From contig QUOL01000008.1 in assembly GCA_009761415.1 (NCBI GenBank), forward strand, positions 1,116,001 through 1,180,000: DNA of 64,000 bases, given 5' to 3'. A program made the translations under genes and the position numbers. Below the pieces are notes generated by a model. The model was given only the letters and a program-made list of their open reading frames with translations, was not told the DNA's origin and searched no databases. This document shows positions 56,609 to 64,000 of this stretch, in pieces; the first letter of the stretch is position 1, and each line of letters begins with the position of its first letter. This DNA is from Sarcomyxa edulis (lineage: Eukaryota; Basidiomycota; Agaricomycetes; Agaricales; Mycenaceae).

Positions 56609-57132
56609 GACGGCTGCTAGAGAACGCGTAGAGAGGCAGACGATGGAGCGAAGTCACGGCAAGCCCAAAATCAGATGTCTCTGGTTTCTAAACCTCCGCC
56701 GCGTGATATCACGAGGCACTCGGCAATGAATGGCAAGATCTAGAGTCGCAAAACTAGCGAGGTTCCGATGAACGAGCGTTGACCGTTGAACGTTGAACGT
56801 TGAAGAGGCCTTGAAGCTTGAAGGCCGAGTTGGAGAATTCAAGCCGTAGCGACAGCGGGATTACAGCGAAGTCGATTGCAGCAAGGCCGCACCTTCTTCG
56901 AATAGCTCAGTAGCCCTGGTCTGGAAGATAACAAGAGTCCATGGCAAACGAATATATGTGAAAGGTGATGTAGAAGTACAAAAGTGATAAAAGAAGAAAT
57001 AAACAAGTCCATGTTCTACAATTGAGTCTAGGTCTATTCCAATCCCACATCTTCAACTGGTATCTGGGGAGGTAGACGTCATGGTCGTGATGTCCGATAT
57101 GGATAGGAAAGCATAACGAGCAAAATCAAGGA
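56609..57132. other. Intergenic
   Basis: 524 bp upstream of HFD1. A short direct triplication of TTGAACG/CGTTGA-type units lies at about 56775-56805. No gene. Confidence 0.6.
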
Positions 57133-60100
57133 TTAACGAATCATGAAGCTCTGCAAGACAGAAAGTGCACAGAACCCGGCGCATGCAATAAATCCAAGTG
57201 GATATCCCTCTGGATGGTCTTGGACGCTCACGGACCAAAGCTAACAACGTAGTCAATATGGCTTTTGAATTGGAAAGGGTTGACGGTAAGTACTCACATA
57301 GCCGCCAAGCACTGGACCGAAACATCGAGCGAGACTGACTATACTTTGTGCTATGCCATTCGCATAGCCGACGGCGTTTGGTGGGGTCACTGTATATCAA
57401 GATGCCAGATGAGACATATCGTCATGAACTACGTCTGATGCTTACTGTAATTCAAGAGTATAGCTATGGCGGTGTAACCAAATGTGGACCCACAATATCT
57501 CACAGCCCTGAGAATCGTATATAGTGAGCGCTAGACTCAAGGGAGATAAAGAAATTTGTACTGACGTGCTCAAGGCAAGTGCTAATCAATCAACGGGAAG
57601 TCAGATTGTTCAATGAAAACTCTAAAAAGCCTAGGCTTTCTGTCACGCACCTGTCATCAAAATGAAGTTTCCATCCTCTTCAGCGCTTGCGAATGGCCGA
57701 TATAGTATTACGGTCAGGTATGCTGGAATGAAAAGAAGATTTCCCAGCCGGAACATAGCGAGATGGGAGAATCGTCCTCGTGGAGGTCTAAACGTCGGAC
57801 GTTTAATGAATCAATCAAGCTTTCCACAGGGAAAGAAACGACGACTGCGTCGGACACTCACCCCACATTTCTATTGACCGACCAAAATCAGCAAAGGAGA
57901 AACCTTCAACAGTGTCATGCTGCAGTGAAGGACTTACGGATAGAGGTAGAATTGATATGCAATGGATGCGAGACACATCATTGCAACTAAACATATTACA
58001 CTCAGTCCATGATGTCCAATCGGAGAGGAAAGGAAACTCAACTGAGCTGAGCAAAATGCCCCGCATTCAAATTCAATCCGCCAGATTCGTACGGCGATAC
58101 CAAATATGACATGAACACCTGATCGTGAGTAGTTGTGTGAAGCGCCATTAACCCATACTGAATGATGACGAGGATGGGAAGTTGAGATGACAGGGAAGGT
58201 GGTTTCTCCACCATCGCCTCGATATCAGCATCCTCTCCTTCCTGTGTACCAGTCCCGCGGGAATGAAATTGGGACGTGCGGCGTGATTCCAAGATGGGTT
58301 GGAGGGCATCTCCGCCTTCTGAGCCTATTTCTCGCGCAAATATCTGTTGAGCATCCAAGACGGCCGGGGGTGTACGAACACCGGGATGTTGAAATATGGC
58401 AGGAATGGTGTTGACGGTAGAGAAGCGGCGAGAAGTAGGCGAGCCTTCCAAAGGTTGCTGGAACGAAGATGTCCGGTGCAATGAAGGTATGTTCTGAAAC
58501 GCAGACGGTATGCGAGGGGATGCGAGTTGGCTGGCACGAAGCCCCATGCTGGAGTTGGAAGTTCGGCGAGATGTACGTCGACTTTGAGAATTCGAAACGA
58601 CTCTGGATCCTACGCGACTGAGCTTCGGAGTCATTAATGGGGATGTGGTTGTCGGATCACGTTCTTCGGCGCCATCCACGATATCGTCGCGCTCGTCATC
58701 CGATTCCGTCTCCGAATCACTCACAAACGGATCTTCGTTGTCCACGTTGATCGCAGCAGCGACCCACAAATCTGCGATATTTGTGACAGCGTTTTCGTTG
58801 GCCATCAACAGTCTCTGAGCAAAATTGAGCTCGCTTCCTCCATCGGTAGTCGAATCCCGTCTGTGACCATCCACGGTACTTTCTCTCCTCCGCATAGCAC
58901 TACTAACGCTCCCTCTCCTCAGGGTCGTAGCATTACTAGCTAACCTATTCCTATAACTTGCGGTATATCCGTAGGCCGATCCATTTGTCCTTGAAAACGC
59001 CCGTGAGGTACGTGGGACTGACATTGGAACAATAGTGGAAGCCGATTCTGGTAATGTCGAACTGTGGGTAGCATGGGCATCGGGGACGCGTTGGGCAAAA
59101 TATCCAGAGAGCCGTTGGGATACTCGTCGACCTATAGATCCAACGAAACCAGTATTGTCCGGTTCCTCGAAAACAAGTGGGCTCGGGGGAACAGATTCGT
59201 CTTCGGGAATGGCAGGGTGTACATTGATCTTCTCTGGTAATAGATGTATGGCGCCTTCCCGTGGCCCGCCATCACGATTGAGAAAACAGCCCAACAAAGA
59301 TCCTAACTCACGGGGTCAGAAACACGTTTGAGCTTCGAGAATTCAACAACGACTCACCGGTGAGAGTGATGCAAGCCGCTAACCCACAGGGTAAGATGTA
59401 TGGGAAACGAACAAATAACGGGATGCCGCTAAATACACCAGGCCATTTTACAGCGGGGCTTTCGACTAATGCAGATTTTAACGGTGTTGAGTCTTGGATC
59501 CGATCAAAAAGAACAAGTACGTACACGCTCCTCCGATGACGGCGCCAGCCACTCCTCCAAAACCCCAACAGAATCTGAAAAGGGGCCTTTAATGTAAATC
59601 CCTGGAATGGTGAAAGACAAGTTTGTACCCAAGAATTGCGTATGCTCTGCCTTCGTTGCTAGGATCCGTAACAAATGCAACAGAGCCACGAGCGACGCCC
59701 ACAGCACCGGCAAATATACCTTGAAGAAGCCGTACACATATGGCTTGTTGAAGAGAAGTGCATGTACCGAAGATCAAACATGTAACCGCACTTCCCAAGA
59801 GGGAAATCACGAGTACTGCGCGGCGACCGTGCTTCTCAGCCACTGTTGCCTGCGTATGAAATCAGTGCGCAAAGTGAGGTGGAGCAAGATCGAAATATAC
59901 CCATAACAGTGATGTTAGGAACTGTGTCATGAAAAAGGTCGATACTGATAGATGCCGTTCAGACGCTGGCGCTCGCAAGTATGGAATAGAAAGACTTACC
60001 CAATATACCCGTCCAAAATGCGATGTCGGCTTCGGTTGTTAGTTCTCCAAAGTCTAACCAGTGAGACGCCGGTGAGTAGGATAAGGGTAGAGTATCCATA

Positions 60101-60538
60101 GATGCGTACCTTTGACCATGAATAATAAGAAAGGTGTGGAGACATTCGCAGACAAGAATTCTCCGAGCATAGTCTAGGGATTATTTGTGAGCTAAAGACC
60201 TGAAGCTTGACGAGACTGAGTATACGCACAATTGAAAGTACTATCATGGATAGTACAGGTAGTGGTGTCGTGTACGCTTCACCCGGTGACTGCATCATAG
60301 TAGGTATTGCGGGACGCTCTGCGGTCGGTGTCCCATCCACATCACCATCGTTTGTTACCACACTTCTCCAGCGCGCGGCAAAGCTTGGTCTGTGTTGGCT
60401 ATTTCCAAATGAAACGCGACCTAATATTCGTCGAGCAGTGCTTTGTTCGGGAATGTCCTCATCTTCGAGTGCAGACCCTTCTGACCCAAATACTCGTCTG
60501 GGTGGAAGAGCTATGCTCGTGGCCTTCGTTGTGCTCAT
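57133..60538 (-). CDS. MFS transporter with long central Ser-rich loop (Ycr023C/ZIF-like)
   Basis: ATG 60536-60538 (MSTTKATSIALPPRR) to TAA 57133-57135. The N-terminal half contains PLPVLSMIVLSI, FWTGILASTFFMTQFLTSLL, WATVAEKHGRRAVLVISLLG (MFS motif A region), VRLLQGIFAGAVGVARG and FPYILPCGLAACITL. A cytosolic loop of over 350 residues (about 58190-59290) is Ser/Arg/Thr-rich. Spans resume with LPILVIIQYGLMALHTTTH, YESGGLNLNAGHFAQLIALM, LGNLLFIPAYLTVIL, GYTAIAILLNYMTPPNAVGY and the terminal FIACAGFCALSVLQSFMIR. This resembles fungal DHA1-type proteins of the Ycr023C/ZIF1 group, where the loop sits between TM6 and TM7. The substrate is unknown. The hAT-like element lies only 82 bp upstream of the start codon. 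Confidence 0.78.
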
Positions 60539-60612
60539 GGTAGGTGAAGAGGAGAGATGATCCAACGCTCTTGAACCCGGACGGAAGGCTGAGTTTGAAG
60601 CAAGACACGGTC

Positions 60613-60620
60613 CTAAGCAG
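60613..60620. repeat. 8-bp target-site duplication, left
   Basis: CTAAGCAG, identical to 61517-61524. It fits the hAT duplication pattern nTnnnnAn. Confidence 0.8.
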
Positions 60621-61516
60621 TAGTGTGCTGTGAATAATCGCTGTGTTATTCACCAGTTAATAACTAACCCTAACCCTAGGCGTTAATAACCGTTAATAAC
60701 CTGGGTCTGATCTCGGGTATGTTTTTAGGTGTTAAAAACTCAAATCTCTGCGGCCCATCCACAACCTTCTCAGACCTCTGAGCAAAGCATGAACATCTCA
60801 ATCTATTACCAAGAACAACCCAAAATGGCTCGAGACGCGCCAGCTTCCGATGACCCCAGTATCGACCATTTCGGAGTTTGCGTGCGGTGGGCCGCAGTGC
60901 TCAAATTTAATCGAAGGTATGCATTCTCAGAAACTACTCCGAGTCTCCATCAAATCTTCTTTGACACTGGAAGACTTTACGAGACTACAATACAAGACTC
61001 CGCCATCACAGGTGACTCTATACCTGTACGCAACGACTTACTGGACCGTCCTCCGAGATGGACATCCCCGGAACGTGCTCGTGACCAGATTGATACCGGT
61101 GGATATAAATATGGGTGTGTACCTTCCCGGATACTCTGATTGTTGTTCGGTCCTCGAAACGAACGAACGAGGTGGTTGATACCAAGTTGGTACGAAAGTT
61201 TGAGATCGGAACCAAGACTCGGTAAATGGAGTCAAATGGTCTCAGGATGGATTCACAGCTGGATATCAGGTCTTCTAGGATCACTTGATCTACATTTCAA
61301 GCCTTGATGCTGAGCTCCTGAATAGCCTGCGGCCTCATTCCTAGATATTAACTTGCCATATGTTCTTAACATCGTTATTTACTTGTCATTAACGGAACCC
61401 TAACCCTATATATATTAACGTTAATAACCCCCCATTCGTTATTAACCAGAGCCGCCCAAAAATCTTTGGCGTTAATAACGTTAATAACTCGGCCAACAAT
61501 TATTCACAGCACACTA
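60621..61516. mobile_element. Non-autonomous hAT-like DNA transposon (MITE-like, 896 bp)
   Basis: Perfect 18-bp terminal inverted repeats TAGTGTGCTGTGAATAAT (60621-60638 and the complement at 61499-61516), beginning with TAGTG as in many hAT elements. The flanking 8-bp direct repeat is CTAAGCAG. Both subterminal regions contain several GTTAATAAC units (60655-60700, 61413-61490) and a CCCTAACCCTA motif. The interior has short open frames (60729-61139 +) but no transposase signature such as the hAT dimerisation region. Movement would need a transposase from elsewhere. It lies in the putative promoter of the MFS gene at 57133-60538. Confidence 0.82.
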
Positions 61517-61524
61517 CTAAGCAG
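61517..61524. repeat. 8-bp target-site duplication, right
   Basis: CTAAGCAG, the partner of 60613-60620. Confidence 0.8.
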
Positions 61525-64000
61525 GATTTAGCAGGATAAGCTTAAGCGGTCTTGTGACACTCCGAAAAGCGTGACAGGCTTCGGTGGAAGCACGCGAGGT
61601 GTCACAAGTCTCAACCACCGGCCTCTTTCGACTTTTATTCTCCACTTTGAACATTCTGGCAGTACCAGGCTTCCTGCATCTCTGGCACTGGATTCTGGGG
61701 GATAGGATGTAATGTCATTGCAATTGGAACCCAACTCTGGCTACGGAAGATCAAATACGAATCAAGTAAGTCGCTCTTCTGCCTTGTTTCTGCCAGCTCC
61801 AGAACACCAACTTTCTGCGACAGCCCCTCTACTTTTGACCTTAAAATTGGACGAAGCAACTCTGCGCTTTCGCATCACTGCAGTTCTGGCCTCCGAACCT
61901 GTCTCGATCTGTCTGTCTATCTGGACGTGTGTCGAGAACCAACCCGACTTCACCGCGAAACTCGTACAACAAATCCATCAGCGTAGGAAATCTCTATCTA
62001 TTGGCAACTCCATTGGAGCTTGGATCAGTGCTGTGGTGTACATTTCAAAGCGAAAGTGTGTATAGCGTTACACACGGAACAAGGTTGTTGCTAGACATCA
62101 AGGTCTCAATTCCCTCTATTCACCTTCTGAATGCACTCAAACTCAAACTCTATCCCTGTCTGCCACGCACAGATACTATCTAGATGCTACTTAGATGTTG
62201 TTGTCCGGCGAATCAACCGTGAAGGCGAAACATTTGTCCTACCAAAAAGGGATATTTACTCCGGTTGTTCACCATCGGCGCGACTAAATAATGCCACACT
62301 CAGGCATCGCTTTTCGAACGAAGCTCAGCCGCTTGACTTTAATTTGCATCCTCCTTGATTCTGTCTCCACGAATCCAAGTTCCTTCATGCAATATCAGCG
62401 TTCCAGCTACATTGTCAGTGCGATACGCTGTAGATTACCGCCACGATGCGATCATATCGAGTGAGTATATTATTGGTACACATATCTCCATTATCCCGGC
62501 GTTATTTAGCCATATATTGATATTGATATTTAAAGCAGGTATCTCGATACTTGTGCAAGTCACCGCAGCACCCCCTGGCCCTTGGTGTTGTCTTTCAGAT
62601 TCCTATTTACGATTTTTCGACTATTGTTCAGACGCGTTCCTGATGGTTCATTCCTCGATGATCGAATCACCGTCGCTTCACAACTCGCATCGTTGTTCCC
62701 TTCGTAACCGGCGCTGCAACAGCACTCTGGCCAGATGTCCGTCTACACAGTACCTGCAGCCCAATGCCAGAGACTATTATCGGAAACTTCTTCCCACCAT
62801 GGAGGGCCGCCATCATTCCTTGGAATCACCGCTGGACAATTTTGACCTGATGCTCATTCCAATATACTTATGACTCGTTCCGACTCAGCTTTGTACCTGG
62901 CGATCCGACTGCCGTGACGGTACGAACAATAGCGTTGACCATCACCATTGTATCAACGGATCATCAACTCCCGCGATTTCGGACGACGCCCACCTTTATA
63001 ACTCAAAACCATTGTCGCGTCTTCCCTCCCGCGTTCCAAAGAGCTTGCACCGAAATCTTGTCCTGATGCTTAATAATTGAATGAAGCGTTCTCTGGATTA
63101 ACCGTTCCCAGCATCTAGCTTGCTTGATACGACGTCAATCACTGCAACAGCCGCAAGACCTGCAAGAAGACCTCTTCCCCTTCCTTCTTTCATAGAACAT
63201 CCACTCGGATGCTCTCCAGATATTGGCCAAAGCGCGTACGGATAGGCGTTTTTCGCGATAGTATCACTAGCTGTCGACGCAGAGGATATGTGGTAATGGC
63301 CTTGAAAGACCGGCACTGATCGAACCGAAAACAACGCGATCCGAGGAATATTTTTAAACGTTGTTATATACTTAACTCTTCGCAAAGACAGCAAGTATGT
63401 CAGTATATATGTACTGGAATTAGTAGAATGCGGTGTATTCTGGGCAGGCAGGCAGACCATCGCACTTGGCCGGGCCCCATAAGTCCCGAAGATGTATGCC
63501 ACGGATGTCAGTGATTCATTAACGTTCCTGTGTTGATGCAGTATTATTCTACCCGTTCACCCTTCATCCTTCAATGCACTACGCACCAACAGGGCCGGTA
63601 AAACACGATCCACTAAGATCTCATCCAAGATAAATGTCGCGGACGAATCGCGGAGGCAGAAAATCTGAAGATTGTTTCTTAGTAAAGCGGAAAGACCGTC
63701 GTGGTGGCGCATGGCCACGTTCCCTTTGACGCCGACACCATCGTACGCATCTCCAGGCAAGTCAGCCCTCTCATTGGCCCTACATAGATTGGGCGGCTTT
63801 CTCAGATACATTACACAGCAGCCTCGGGACCGACAACGTGGGTGAGAAAGTACTCTTTGTATGACGATCATTGGGCTGACACTCAGAATCAGCCACGCTG
63901 TGCCGCTGTGCGTGCCAGATCATCTATCTGGGCATTTCTTGCAACGCTGAATCCGTGCGAGCTGGATGTTACCGACAAACCGCGATACTTTGAAACGCCA
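61525..64000. other. Unassigned region with coding-like fragments
   Basis: No gene model could be supported. Short stretches look coding-like on the + strand: about 61668-61745 (GTGFWGIGCNVIAIGTQLWL), about 62711-62848 (MPETIIGNFFPPWRAAIIPW) and about 62850-63060 (YDSFRLSFVPGDPTAVTVR). They are in different frames and separated by stops without clear introns. Minus-strand frames at 63098-63502 and 63557-63871 are open but unrecognised. This could be a decayed gene, or exons of a gene continuing past the window edge. Confidence 0.35.

Noticed and set aside
60850..61179. Possible transposase ORF in the hAT-like element
   Set aside because: 109 codons with no hAT dimerisation or DDE features; too short and overlapping another open frame.

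Overview
The window looks like nuclear DNA of a mushroom-forming basidiomycete (Agaricomycetes). Genes are dense and on both strands. Nearly all are broken by many 48-70 nt GT-AG introns. The proteins are typical of the group: F-box proteins with a mushroom-type C-terminal region, a membrane-anchored WD40 protein, an agaric-type L-amino-acid oxidase, P450s and a Tad1-like LINE. I saw no rRNA, tRNA or CRISPR. Exon borders were worked out by hand from reading-frame continuity and splice signals.

Left part (1-15 kb): the 3' end of a gene for an EDC1/PNRC-motif protein (+); a long pyrimidine-rich gene-free stretch; a decayed cytochrome P450 tail (about 2370-2788, +); an FAD amine oxidase (+); a WD40 protein with N-terminal membrane segments (-); and divergently from it a long HECT-like E3 of the UBE3D/Ipa1 family (+).

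15.4-24.1 kb holds one cytochrome P450 gene (-) split by a complete 6.25-kb LINE. The LINE has both ORFs open, a 25-nt poly(A) tail and a 13-15 bp target-site duplication. Removing it on paper restores the P450 I-helix frame exactly, so the insertion looks recent.

25-48 kb is mostly housekeeping: RUD3-like golgin (-), F-box protein (+), RNase P subunit RPR2 (-), an agaric protein of unknown function (-), cystathionine gamma-synthase STR2 (+), Pol III subunit RPC31 (-), mRNA export adaptor YRA1 with a 552-nt intron (+), farnesyltransferase alpha RAM2 (+), a secreted protein (-), CBS protein SDS23 (-), a CNH-only Vps39/TRAP1-like protein (+), and a divergent histone H2A/H2B pair.

48-60.5 kb is membrane and lipid metabolism, all on the minus strand: acid sphingomyelinase-like phosphodiesterase, MFS transporter (Bsc6-like), fatty aldehyde dehydrogenase HFD1 and a second MFS transporter with a long Ser-rich loop. 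Just upstream of the last one sits a 0.9-kb non-autonomous hAT-like element with 18-bp terminal inverted repeats and an 8-bp target duplication. 61.5-64 kb holds only short coding-like fragments that I could not assign.

The most interesting signals are the LINE-split P450 with a second P450 relic in the same window, the hAT element carrying telomere-like motifs, the very long YRA1 intron (the budding-yeast gene is known for an autoregulatory one), and the H2A without an SQ tail.
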